64,000 nt of DNA from Tetraselmis striata (lineage: Eukaryota; Chlorophyta; Chlorodendrophyceae; Chlorodendrales; Chlorodendraceae): NCBI GenBank assembly GCA_006384855.1, contig VCJN01000108.1:62001-126000 (forward strand), written 5' to 3'. A program made the position numbers and the translations under genes. Of this stretch, positions 1 to 12,400 are shown in pieces (within the stretch, counting starts at the first letter, position 1; every line of letters begins with the position of its first letter). The notes beneath the pieces were generated by a model. That model worked only from the letters and a program-made list of their open reading frames with translations, did no database searches and had not been told where the DNA came from.

Positions 1-1467
1 TCGCTCTGGGTGGCGTGTTGAGCACGGAGGAAAGTCACAGCTTGGCCAACCACGAGGGCGGCAGCGCCGATGTGGGAGGCATCTGCTATAACCACGTACA
101 TTATCGCCGATGCCGACGCCCCCAAATTGGACCGGAAAAGTCCAGTACTATTGGTGCTTTTAGCGGTGGAATTGTATTTACTTGTCTTCTATATGTACAA
201 TAATTCACACCAGTACGGTGGAACAGCTGACGACGCTTACAGCAGCAGGTACCTGGTACCGGGTACTATGAGATGGTACCCATAGTGATTGCTGCTGGTA
301 CCTACTTTAGGGGAGGGCGCAGGCACGAGTATCTCAAGGTTTTTTTTATAAATGACCAAAATTTGCAATAAAACAATGCTGGGTATACTCGGCAGGCGAT
401 AATATTATTATACGCCGAGGATATTTCTCCACAGCTCATATCAGAGCTGTTACGACCTGGGATAATCGTCATTGACAATCGTTGTACCATCGAATGCATT
501 ATGATAATAATCGTAATTTTATCGTTGTGCATCGGTACGCCTTCATGTAAATACACCAATTCGGAGAAACATATTTACTAATTCTCATAATATCTTGGCA
601 ACACACATAAGAAAATGTCATTAGTGCTATCCGAAATCGATTAGCCACACGACTAAGATGTACATGTCAGTATTCTTTCAAGAAAAGGCACATTATCACC
701 ACATCATCTATTCCATTCTTTTCTGATTGCCAGATGTGCATCCTAATAGACTAGCTACTGGTAAGGTAGCGGCCTATAGTATAGCGGAGAAAGCATGGAA
801 ATAAACGATATACATAGCGGTCTAATGATAATTACTACTACTTAAAATAAAAGATGTTGTAAACACGCACTGCCAACGAGCGAATATGATTATGCATGAT
901 AGCGAATCCAACGGGGGCAGGAAAAATGCTATAAGTGATAGACGCGCATATTGGCGAAGGAACATCGTTTGCAAGAGCACGTCTTTGCCAAAACGCGCTG
1001 ACTGTGTTTCTAGCATGTACACATGACACAATAGCCACAAGCGTATGCGAATGTATAAAGCTATAGTAGTCATGATGTTCTTGGCCAGAATTGCGCCGAA
1101 ATCCTGCGATATGACCATTTCTGCAATGCGGTGCGCTGTATGCACCGAAACCACTGCAGTTACAATGATAATAGTACGCGCGGCGGCGGCCGCAGCCGCA
1201 ACACCGTATCGTAGCGAATTTCCATAGTAAACACAACACTGAATGAACCACATGCTTCTAAAAATCAGTAGTCATGGCGTTCTTGACCGGAATTGCGCCT
1301 AATATCTGCGAGGGATACCATTGGCAGGAGTGTAGCCATCATTGCAGTAGCACTAAAAATACATATTTATTTGTGCGCGGCATTGGCGGCCGTACCACGT
1401 CGACCACCAGCACTACCAACACTAGCAACACCGCCACCAATCAAAAAATCATACCACCAGCAACATA
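1..1467. other. No gene recognised; ends in CA-rich repeat
   Basis: The reading frames on both strands are short, use no recognisable motifs and have the low GC of intergenic DNA. A short GGC/GCC microsatellite lies near 1180-1200. From about 1395 to 1467 the sequence becomes a run of ACC/AAC-type words (accaccagcactaccaac). The same kind of sequence resumes at 2815, beyond the element inserted at 1468. Confidence 0.5.
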
Positions 1468-2812
1468 CACCCCTCCACATAAGTCCGGGTTTTGCATTTT
1501 CGATCGCAAAGCGCATGCATGGGCGAGGATAACGCCGGCTGCATGTGCATACATGCTAACTACAGTGGGAATAGTTCGGGCGAACGCCTATTGTGCGCGT
1601 TATACCCACCCGCGCGACAACACGACCATTTGTGGGCGCCCTTTCAAAAACGCGAAATCATTGCATGGTGCGTTGGCGCCAGAAAGTTGTGGGTTGCGCC
1701 AACCGTCCAAACCTATGGAAATAGCGGCACTCGTCGCACCAAACTCGGTGGATACGGCCCTTGGCATAAGTTGCACACACCGTGCGTGTAGGCCACTGAA
1801 AGCATGTCGCTATAGGCACGACGTGACACCCCAACGTCAAGTTGGCCACTGTGGGGAGCAGTTTTGGGGTGAAAATGCTGCTGTTTCTGTGGCGAACGCA
1901 CGTAGGAGAGGCGCTCGATGGCCCCCTTGGCGTAGGGCAATGCTCTACTATAGGGGCGCGTGGTGGAATGCCAGTTGCACCGTTTCGTGGGCGGGGTGGC
2001 GCGGTAGGGGCGTGGATTTTGATTAATATGAAATTCCTTGAAAAATGCGGTGGAAAATGGCATTTTGGCTGGTAGATGTGTGTATCGCTAGGAGGTGGCA
2101 CATGCCAAGTGTTGGTGGCCCGTGGTCATCGACATACATAACGCTCTCGCGCAACTGAGTATGGGGCTTAGACACGCACTTGGCGCAAAGCCACGCGCCC
2201 GATATGGGTGGGCACATGAGGCAGTGAGGGGCAACTTGGATGATCATCTTTGGGGATTTTTTCCGGAGACCCAAAAAATCGATTTTGTGATTATGGAAGG
2301 GTGTTCCCGACGCAGAATTGAACGAGGAATGGCGTGATATTTTTAAAACGTTTTTCTGAGCAAACCCTGAGAAGTTATAGCGTTTTGAAGCCAAGGGGGT
2401 GTTGCCGCGCGTGGCCGACACTGATGCCATGCCAGTATCGCAACGCGACATGCACTGGCCGCCGCCCACACGGCTGCACCCCAACCAAATGCACCCGAGC
2501 CCCTCGCCAATGTGTTTCCTCACGCGTTCATGCCCATCCCGCCGTTTGGTTGCCTATGCACGCGCGTCGGCGTGTGGGTGATACCGACCCCAGTTTTGGT
2601 GCAGTTGCAGGCGACGCCCATCCACGCACCAAGTGCAGCGTGATTCCCTAGTCAAAGGTCATTAAGCTTCGGTTTGAGCCACTCGTCATGCAGGTTTTAT
2701 AAAGCCCTCTGAGATTCCAGGGTTTCATCTCATATACCCTACGTTCAGGTACCCTAGACTTGTGAAGTCTTGAGACTGCCGAAAAGGGACCCCAAACTTA
2801 TGTGCAGGGGTG
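1468..2812 (-). mobile_element. Non-autonomous DNA transposon, copy A (TA target)
   Basis: The left end starts CACCCCTCCACATAAGT and the right end is its imperfect inverse (ACTTATGTGCAGGGGTG). Each end is flanked by TA (1466-1467 and 2813-2814), which is the likely target duplication. On both sides the host DNA is the same ACC/AAC-rich satellite, so the element interrupts it. Read on the minus strand, the interior is homologous to the element at 62549-63907, for example around 2530-2480 here and 62820-62870 there (GCGGGATGG.CATG followed by GAGGAAAC). No transposase is visible, so it is presumably mobilised in trans. The TA duplication fits Tc1/mariner- or PIF-like elements, but the TIR is not diagnostic. 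Confidence 0.7.
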
Positions 2813-3030
2813 TACATATCATCAACCACCATATGGCAACGTTTCATAATATATCCTGAATACATAATCAACCACCAACACCACCATTATATTCACAAAC
2901 AACACCAACATTATATCGTACCACCACCAACATATCATCGGCAACCACCAACACCAACACTACCAGCATATTTCATATCACACTAGCTACCACCAGCATA
3001 TCATCAATAACCACCACAACCAACAGCTTC
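2813..3030. repeat. ACC/AAC-rich satellite
   Basis: This is an imperfect array of ACCACCAACACCAAC-type words mixed with CATATCATC spacers. It continues the similar sequence at about 1395-1467 on the far side of the inserted element. It has no coding potential. Confidence 0.6.
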
Positions 3031-4465
3031 CCGCATATAATCGAACCCTAGAACCCTAAACCGCACCCAAACTCTAGCAGCTCGGTCGCTTTAGCGAGCT
3101 CCGCACTATTGCGGCCCCCCTTCGCTCCAGGCTTTGCGGCGTCCTGCCTCACGTTGTCTTGTAAGCCTGAGAATGAACGTCTTCGCCTGGGCATCGTTCC
3201 TTTGCACGACATGCTATAATAGGAGCGCTTGCAAAGGGTACGCCGTCTTGGCGATGGCATGTTGCTTACCGCCCAACACTCTCGAGGTTTTGTCACGCCA
3301 TGTGACTTTAACCCGCATTCACGAGCTTGGAGCCATGCAACCCGGCCATGACGTCGTTCGTGGCACTCGGGCGGCGGGCTATAGCACTTGTTGCATGGTA
3401 GGACGCTCAAGGGAGGCGATACACCGCCGGTTATGCCACATAGGATAGGATAGGATGTAGGTATAGGACGCTAGCTACGGGTAGGCTGCTGAATTGATGG
3501 GGTGGCGCGCGTGCTAACTTAGGTTTTTCCCCGCATCCGCTCTGCGCATGCCCAGTTTTGCACGTTTTGGCGGGCAAAGAGTGAAATTGAGTGCAAACAA
3601 GGGGATCTAGTGCAATTGTCCCTCCAAAACACGCGTTTTGAGAATTTTGTGCAAAATGGCTCAAAAAAGGCTACTTTCACATGTGCACAACAAAACACTT
3701 TCTGTGAACGTCTGTTTGCATGGTTGACGATGAGGGGACAAGGTAGTGGTATGCTGTCATCCGCTCACCGTGGCGTTGTACATGTAGTCGATACGAGTCC
3801 TCGTATACGAGCGAGTACTCGTCGTACGTGGCGCCGTCGCGCACGCAATAGAAGTTGCTCTGCGTGGCGTACTTTGACTACGGTTAGAACGAAACATATT
3901 GGCGCCACTGTGTTAAGTACTACATATGGCATGGCATATGCATATGGAATGAATGCACCCCCCCTGCTCCTCCGATATTCTCTCGAATTGTCATCCAAAC
4001 CAGGTTCATAACAAATCAGACCCGCCTAATAGTAAGCCACTGACTACTGGATATACCGAGCCACAAAAAAAAGCGGCGCGCGGCCATTTCCCCCCCGTGC
4101 CGCCGCGTGCGATCCCATCATGAACAGCGGGGCGAAGCAGCAGCAATTTAGCGCGACGCAGCAACCAACGCGTCCACCTCAGCAGCTAGCGCACGCCATC
4201 ACCGCGCCGCGCATGTTCCCTCACCTGCCCCGGCCCCACCATCGCCGCCACCATCGCCACGCAGTCGGGAGCGCGCCCATCACTCCGCAGTCTCTTTCCA
4301 AGCAGCAAAGCTCACGTGCGAGGCGCATACGCTCCCAGCACCCTCAGGAGAGAGCCGCCCTCGGCACGCCGCTGCCACCCGAGCTTGGCTGCCACGCTGG
4401 GCGGCGCGACCTAGCGAGCGAGCGACCCAGAGGGGGAGCGAGAGGGGGCGAGCAGAAGGGGGGCG
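3031..4465. other. Intergenic region upstream of the FIST gene
   Basis: No recognisable gene. There are small features only: CCCTAGAACCCTAAA (telomere-like) near 3045-3060, four GGATA units near 3440-3455, and an imperfect palindrome of CGAGTAC/GTACTCG words at about 3785-3825. GC content climbs sharply after 4070. A long open frame starts with ATG at 4120, but its composition is simply that of GC-rich DNA with few stops. This segment probably holds the promoter and 5' UTR of the downstream gene. Confidence 0.4.
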
Positions 4466-5089
4466 ATGGCGGTATCGGCGGTCCTCAAGACGACGGCGAC
4501 GGGCGCGCGCCTGCCGCGATCGGTCTCTCGACTCCGTCTCCCCCGGCTCATCCAAGTGCGCCTCCAGTCCTCCACCCTCCTGCGGCTGGCACAGAGACGG
4601 GGCTGGCTGCGGGTTCCCGGGGCTCGGCGGCGGCGACGAGCCTTCCAGCGGCAGCGCGTCGTCAGCATCTCGCCAGGGGCGCCGTCCAGGTCGCGCAACA
4701 CCGAGGGACCATGCAACTAGGGCTCCACCAACCGCCCGCGAGGATGCTGGGTTCGCGCAATTCGGCGCTCAGTTTGTCGGCGGTGACGGCTCGGGTGCGG
4801 CTGACAGTCTGTCGTGCCCTCGTCTTGCAGTGCGCGGCGGCGGGCGCGAGGGGGGCGCTCCGGGGCAGCGGCGCACCGTGCGGCCCACCCGGGGCCGGCG
4901 GCGGGTGGCGGCGCGTCGGCGCGGCGTGGAGGGCGACCCGTGGCGGCTCTGCTGGCGGGGCTGGAGGGCGCGGGCTGGGCCCGGCATGCCGCGCGCTGGG
5001 CAAGGGGGCAGGTAAGGATGCAGGGTGCGCTGCGTTGGAAGGTGCTGGCGCGGGGAGGGGTTGGGGGGGTTAAAGACCCGCAGACAGCG

Positions 5090-5120
<31 letters not shown>

Positions 5121-8100
5121 CTCCTCCCTTGGCACAACCAGTGCGCCGGCTCGCAGACCTCATACGAAGCCACACTGACGCCTCTTCCCGGGGTCTGGGG
5201 GCTCCGCCCGCCGCGCACTCGGTGGGCAGCCGGTCTTTGCACCGCCGCTCCTGTCGAATTGCGGGGACCGGACCCGCGTGGGGGGGGGGTTTGTTGGTAG
5301 GGCTTAATCAAGGGGTTTGAAAACCGCCGAATCAGCCTCGGCACTGCCATGTGTGTGCGGTACCGCTCACCCCCGTCATGCACCGCGATGGCGCTCACAG
5401 GTCTGAAGGGAAATGGCACACTTTGCAACGTCGGGCCGGGCCTCTTGTCCTTCCAGTTTGCGCGGCGGCGCATTCTGATGCACTTTCAGATAAATGGAGT
5501 TTTTCCTGTGTTGGCGGGGGAGGGGGGGGGGGGGGGGGTGGAGGGGGAGGCACACAGCCTCAGACCGCGTCCACACTCTGGGTTTGCGGTAGAATATCGT
5601 TGCTTCTCAACCCCCGCGAAGCGAGATAAACTGTGTTGACAAATGTCGGACTATATCAGGAATACCACACGGGTACTCCAACTCGCTGCTACTGCAAACC
5701 ACTTCGTTACTTCGTTGGACCCGCGAACCCAATCAAATGCAGCGTTGTACCCACACCGCGCTCGCCCCCTTTCATGTCCTTTGGCCCTGAGCCGAGACGG
5801 GGCTGACAGCCGTGAGGCCATTGCAGTGGCTCTGCGACGACGGCGGCCACCCGGTTGCCGGCCGCGCCGCGCAGGCGACAGCGCCGTGGTAGTCATCCAG
5901 CACAGTGCCAAGTGCGAAATGAATCGCGCCGTCATCATGCACGCATTCAACATGAGCAGTGTTATTCCCATCATGATCCTATGATCCGACACACCGATCA
6001 CCAGTCAGTGACCATCGCCATCATTGAAACCAAAATAGCACAACAAATTGTATCGTTATGTTAGTTGCTAATAATACTATATCGGTTTCCGAGAAGGTTC
6101 CTACTGTATTCACGCCACTTTGGGTTCCCGGTATACTAGCGATCTTGACCCCCCGCGAAGACAGAACACATATACATGAAATATGTCAGAATACACTGCG
6201 AATAATACACGGATATGCTGACTCATTGGTGCAAAACAATCCATTATTCTTTCCACCCGCAAACCCAATAAAATCTTCCGTATATGGAAGTAGCATAATC
6301 GTGCTATTCTGTGGGGTATTACACTCCACATGGGCCATCCCTCCGCCAGCGCGACATGAGCGGCGTGGTCGGGTGCGTTGCCGCAGGCGGCTCCTTCCAC
6401 TGGGCGTCCGCGGTATCCAAGGCCGCGGTGCTGAAGCTGGCGATCCAGCAGGCGGCGGACGGCTGCCTGGAGCAGCTGCCCCCGGGCGCGGAGCCCACAT
6501 TTGGCCTCGTGTTTGTCTCCTCCCGCTTCTCCACCGAGTTCTCCTCCGTGCTGCCCACCCTCAAGGTTGTCGATTCCCCCTCCCCTCCCTCCACACTATA
6601 TTTCATAGTGGTGCTGCAATTATCACCCCTAAATCAGATGGTTACGGGGCCGGCGCGCCAGTGAGAACACTGAAAAAAAGAGCCTGCCATGATGCCTGTC
6701 AGAGGTCGCATGTAGACAGAACTATAGCAGATAGTCTTTTAGGTTGCCTGCAAGCCCGGTTTGATAGGTAGGACATACGGGTTCTTATAGGTGCGTCCGC
6801 ACCGCCCATACCTATTTGACGTAAAAGTTAAAAAAGCAGCAGCTTTGAGTTTGCTATATATTGTATATATACACATAGTTATCCAGTAATATATACGAAT
6901 AAATCACGAATTGTGCACTGAATATGCAAATCTTTGCGAGGTGCAGAACAATTTGTTGTTTTGTGACCCGCAACCACAATGGTATTATTTTCATACTTAC
7001 GTTGCTATTTCTAAACTATTCACAGCGGTTTATTTCATATTGATAACCCACCCGCCGTTATAACGCCAACCGCCGCGCCGCCTGTGCCCGTCCCCTCTGT
7101 GCCTCTGAGGCTGACGCGCGCGTGTGGTGGGGACTGCAGGCGCTGGTGCCGTCGCTGCAGCACGTGGTGGGCAGCTCCGGCTTCGGCGTCATCGGCGGCA
7201 GCCTCACCGGCGAGACGACCAGCGTGGGCGGCGTGGCGGCCCCGGAGGAGGTGGAGCTGGTGCCCGGCTTGAGCCTCACGCTGGGCGTGCTGCCGGGCGT
7301 GCGCGTGCGCACCTTTGCGCTCACGGAGGACACGCTGCCCGACGCGGACGCGCCGCCCGATAGGTGAGCCCTCCACCCCCCCCCCCCCCCCCGCCATACT
7401 CTGGCGTGTACTCGCCAAGACCATGCTGCTTTTGATAGTTGCTATACCCGTTTGTTACACCCCCTCCCGCGCGCGAGCAGAGAAATACAACTGCATAACG
7501 CGGACGCCGGCGCGGTAATGATAACGCGGCGACTAAGAAGCCGTCCCGCGTACCAAAGGGCGGAGTTCAAAGGTTGCTATAGCGAGCCCAATTTGAGGGC
7601 TTTTAAGATTGGTTCTTAGCATAGGCGGTAAGACCCCACCTGCAGTCGTTCCCTTTAACTGTATAAACTACACATGCATGCATGCATAGTCGCAATATTT
7701 TTTATATATATCGAGCGACATGTACTTCAGCATACGTAGTTATTGTGATGAATGTAACAGCACAGTTGCAATCTATGGTTTCTATTGTATATTTGGCCCG
7801 AGATATGCAAAACAACAGATCACTTTTCCGGACCCGCAAAACCCCAATTGAATTGACTATACGGTATGTGTGTCGTAGTTGTGGCAACGTTGAGGGGGGG
7901 GGGGGTCGGCTGATGGTGGGCGCGGACGGGTGGCGGGCAGGTGGGCGGAGGCGCTGGGCGTGCCACTGGAGGAGGACAGCGACACGCCGCACTTCATGCT
8001 CGTCGCGGATCCCCGCCTTTGCCGCCACACAGGACGCCCTGGCGGGGTTGGACTTTGCGTACCCCACCAGCACCAAGGTCGACCCCCCTCCCCCCCCCCT

Positions 8101-9441
8101 CCCCCTACCACGGCCTCCTGCATCCCGGCATATAGTTAAATTGGTTATGCGCAACATCAACGGTAGGGCTGTTAATTGTAGGGTTTATCACCGGATACTC
8201 AGACTTATGTGGAGGGGTGTCAGTATGTCTCCTCCTAGCTCGTCCGTCGCGCGTTGTCCCGCCAGCTGTTGTGGTTTCGCGTCGTCAGCCCCCTCGCGCC
8301 GCCCAGTGCTCCGCGACTGTGCCTGCCCTGCCACCGACTATCCAAGGGCCCTTTCCACCTGTCATACTGCGATAATGGTGTTTTCATACCTACATCATGG
8401 TTGTCAAAGTATTTCTGGGGCATCTCCCTGAGCTGTTTCGCCCTCCTCATACCACCGGCCACTCCTGTGGTACTATTACTATACCGCACAAGTTTGGTGC
8501 CGTGCCCGCCCTGGTGGAGGAGGAGGAGGGAGCCCTGCTGGGGCCGAGCCAAAAAAATGAAACATGTACTAATATTAACCAGGTCCGTGATTTTCTACTC
8601 TCCTCCTGATGCTGCGGGCCTAAAAAGATGGAATAGGAAATAAAAAAGACCGACGATCTAAAAATGCTCGGTAGGAGCGCAATAATAGGAGCAGTGCTAC
8701 CGACCAAAGTACTCAGAGTCGACATCGCTCCCACGATACAAGCCGGGATAGCGAACGTGCGCATGTTGCTGCACCATCCTCCCCTGCCCAGCGGCCCCCG
8801 GCCTGCGGATGAGAGCTGCTCACTCCGTTTCAAAACCCCGATCTGTATCTTTGTGGAGACTGGCCATAGTGGGCATGATATCGGCACCACGGCACCACGC
8901 CGGCCAGCCTGCTACTGGTGAATTATGAACACTTGTGCCACATCTTAGAGACAAAAGGTCACTATGTAATATGTTTATATGGTAATTGGGGCCGACACAT
9001 CCACCCCCCTGGGGACCCTACACTTAAACAGTAGTACTTACCGCATCTCGCGCGCCCCCGCCGCACTCGTCACTTCGCACTTGTGGTGGCGCAGACAAGC
9101 GTCCCCGCGGGGTGCTGAGTGCGACGCGCGCGCCTGTCGTCCTATTTGGCAACCAATTATTATTCACGGAATAGAATGTGCACAAACATTTACGCTAATG
9201 TATCGGGTTTTATCGCTGACAGTTGCTGCCAGCGCTTGTACAGTACTACGGATACTGCTGGTTACTGCCCCCGCCAGACCCACCCACCTAACAATTATGA
9301 CAGGCTTGGTACACTGTAGTCGCTATGTGTGATTTGGGCCGATTTTGATCGGAGTTGTCGCATACTATTCGCAAGCCCTGAAAAGCTCTGTCTAGGACCC
9401 TCTCCACCCTGGGACTGCCCGCATATGGTGGGATAGCAGAC

Positions 9442-9472
<31 letters not shown>

Positions 9473-12400
9473 GCGTATTCGATGAGTTGATGCCTTTCGG
9501 CGGAGATGAGGCTCCTTCACAGACAAGGAACTTCAGTCACTTGCCCACGACTTACTGCCGTTGTTCCGAGCAGTGGCGACTTCATTACCGTAACATTAAA
9601 CACGGCTTGCGCCTCCGCGCCGCCAAAGAATAACATATAGATTTGCACCATCGCATCGGAATTCTTGTGCTACATTCCTACTGTATTCTGAATATTTCTC
9701 CGTTTTTGGGGGGTCAAAAGCTTCATTTATTCGCGCCGGCTTTTTGTGTTTGTACGGTGTGTATGAGCTCTACGGCACTTCAAACTTCGGGGCGCTCTGC
9801 CCGTGGAAGTGTCCATGTTTTGGAACGAAGAATTCTGGCTGGCAGGCCGGCAACCGTAGAAAGATGCCGCCCGTAGTGTAGAGCTGCCGGCCCTCTCCCT
9901 CTCAGTCCGGCAGTGCATGGCACGCGCCGGCAATCAGTATATGGTGCGTGGCATATGCTGAGGGTTTCTGAGGGTAGCTGCGGACCTGTGGTGGCGGGCG
10001 TGGTTGTGATTGTGATTGTGATTGTCATTGTGGATGGCGCAGGTGGGTGGCCTCTCCAGCAGCACCAGCATGCGGGAGCAGTGGGCCGCGTTTGTGGCGG
10101 ACGAGGCGGAGCTGGAGGGCGGCGGCACGGGAGGCGTGAAGTATGGCGGCATGGTGGGTGTGGCCATGAGCGGAGCCGGCTTTGCCATCGACAGCATCGG
10201 TGCGCCTCTGCCCCCCCTCCCCCCCACTCCCCTCGGGCCCCTGTACATGTGCCAATGAGCTCGTTGCAGGGATGCGCGCCGTTGCATCACACATGTATTG
10301 CTCTTGCACGGTGTACTTTGTGCCATTTGCTAGTATTTTTTATTATGCCGGCTAGACTTTACGACCGGATGCTGCTGTAGTACAAGTCCAGATGTAAACA
10401 CATAATGTAGTATGATGACTACAGCATTTCGCATTCCATAGGCCCACACATCAGCGGACACACATATCACCTCTGATGTTTACGATAATCGAGTACGCGG
10501 GTACCGCCGGACTATACAGTCTATTGGGATGGGAGTTCGGCAATTGGAGTTAGAATGAATAGAAAATGTGTTGATAGATTGGATTGTTTTGAAAGAATGG
10601 TGAAAGAGGTACATCTTAGTCATATCATTGGGAAATGCGAATTGATTTCGGAAAGCGCTACGTACCCGTACGTACACTGTTTGCTTACTTTGTGATGTTG
10701 CCCATTTATTCAGGAAAAGATATACTTGCATTGTTTCAAATTAGATGGCGATACGGAAATGCGGACCAATGCACAACGATAACATTAATCATAGTGGCAT
10801 CGATTGCGCGTTACTTATACCGTTGTAATCCTTATTATAAAGTATAACTGAAATTGAAGAGACAAGTTTTCACATCTCATACTGGTAAAAGGATGACAGA
10901 GCTTGTTTGGTATAATAAGGATTACAAATAACGCCGTGTAGTCCAGTGTACTACCAGACATGGAAGATTAGCTAATCCTTGCCGCGTCTAACCAGTTGAT
11001 TACGATGGAACTTGAGCAATAATCCGAAAAGAATAGAATGAGAGCACAATTGAATATGACAAAAGAGAAAAAACGCTAGAATAAAGGTCGGAAACACGGC
11101 CAGGCGCCGCCATTTGGAATTGTTGTTTGCCACCCGCTTGCGCGCCAGTATGTATATGTATACCTTTATAAAAAGATATATAATATATATGATATGTCCA
11201 TGTCCCCGCTTTAATACACCGAGCCACTACGAAAAGGATCAAATCCTTGCCGCGCAAAGCTGCTCATACAGCAGCAGCCCGCAGCAGCGCGCCGCCGCAT
11301 AACTCACAATCCGAGTTATCATTTAATCAAGACTGTGCCGGTGCTCTGAGAGAGGCGACAGGCTTCGCCATTGAGAGCGTATGTGCCTCGTTCCCCAGCC
11401 CGCAGTTAAGCACACCCAGACACACACACAAACGTGTGCGTGTGCGCAGAAGATTAATCTACGACACTGTTAAAAATGGCCCAAGAATAAGAGTCCTCAC
11501 GTGTCAGTTACCGACTGATACCGCCGCACCCATTAAAAGCTGGTCAGGGGGAATTGCGTCGCATTTGATGATTTGTGACTATGGTGTTTTCGTTTGACTG
11601 AGTTTTTGGGTTCGGCACGGGGCACGTGGGGCCCTCAGTGGCTCAGGGCTGCCGGCAGGTGGGAGAGCACACCTACACGGTGGTGCGCAGCAAGGGGCAG
11701 CTGGTGCTGGAGGTGGAGGACGAGGCGGGCGCGGGGAGCAGCCCGCTGCAGGCGCTGCAGGAGACGGTGGCGGCGCTGTCGCCGGAGGAGCAGCAGTTGG
11801 TCCAGCGAAGCATCACGGCCGCGCTGGCCAGGGAGAGCCTCAAGGTGCGCCGCTGCCCCTCACGGCGGCGCCCGCCCTGGGTTAGCGTGTGTGCCGATTC
11901 GGGTTGGGTCGCCCTGACTCGCCAACGCTGCGGCCCTCCTCCTCCCCCTCGACGAGTCGACGTCCTCCCTTTTTGCCTGCCGGCCCCCCTCCCCCGACGA
12001 CACCCTGCCTGCGTTATCATCACCAACCCAGATCCCTTCATCTTCATCCACAGCGCTGCCCCCCTCGTCGCCACGCTCGTCCACCTCATTGCCCCCGTCG
12101 CCGGCAGTGGCGTTCGCCCCATTGCTGCTCTGGTCGACAGAGCAGGCCCGCTTCATCGTCTATCTCATACTGATACCTGCTCCATTGCGGGCACCGCGCG
12201 GTGTCATCACACCGGTTGACACTGCGCCTATATTGTGAGTCATAGATGGAGTGGGTGTGCTCTAAGGCTAGATAACCGTGCAGTCAAGTGTATTGCTGCT
12301 GACGGGGTGTGAAGAAGTCATTCAACGGAAAGAAAGCATCCATCTTTTCCAGTTCAAATCTGGACGACTTTCTAGCTGGGAATGGAAGTACTAACTTGAT

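Noticed and set aside
4120..5073. 317-aa open frame starting with ATG
   Set aside because: It is in a GC-rich area where stops are rare, overlaps the better-supported split exons in another frame, and has no motif.
12345..12368. Possible tRNA T-arm (TCCAG TTCAAAT CTGGA)
   Set aside because: No matching acceptor, D or anticodon arm could be built upstream; likely chance hairpin.
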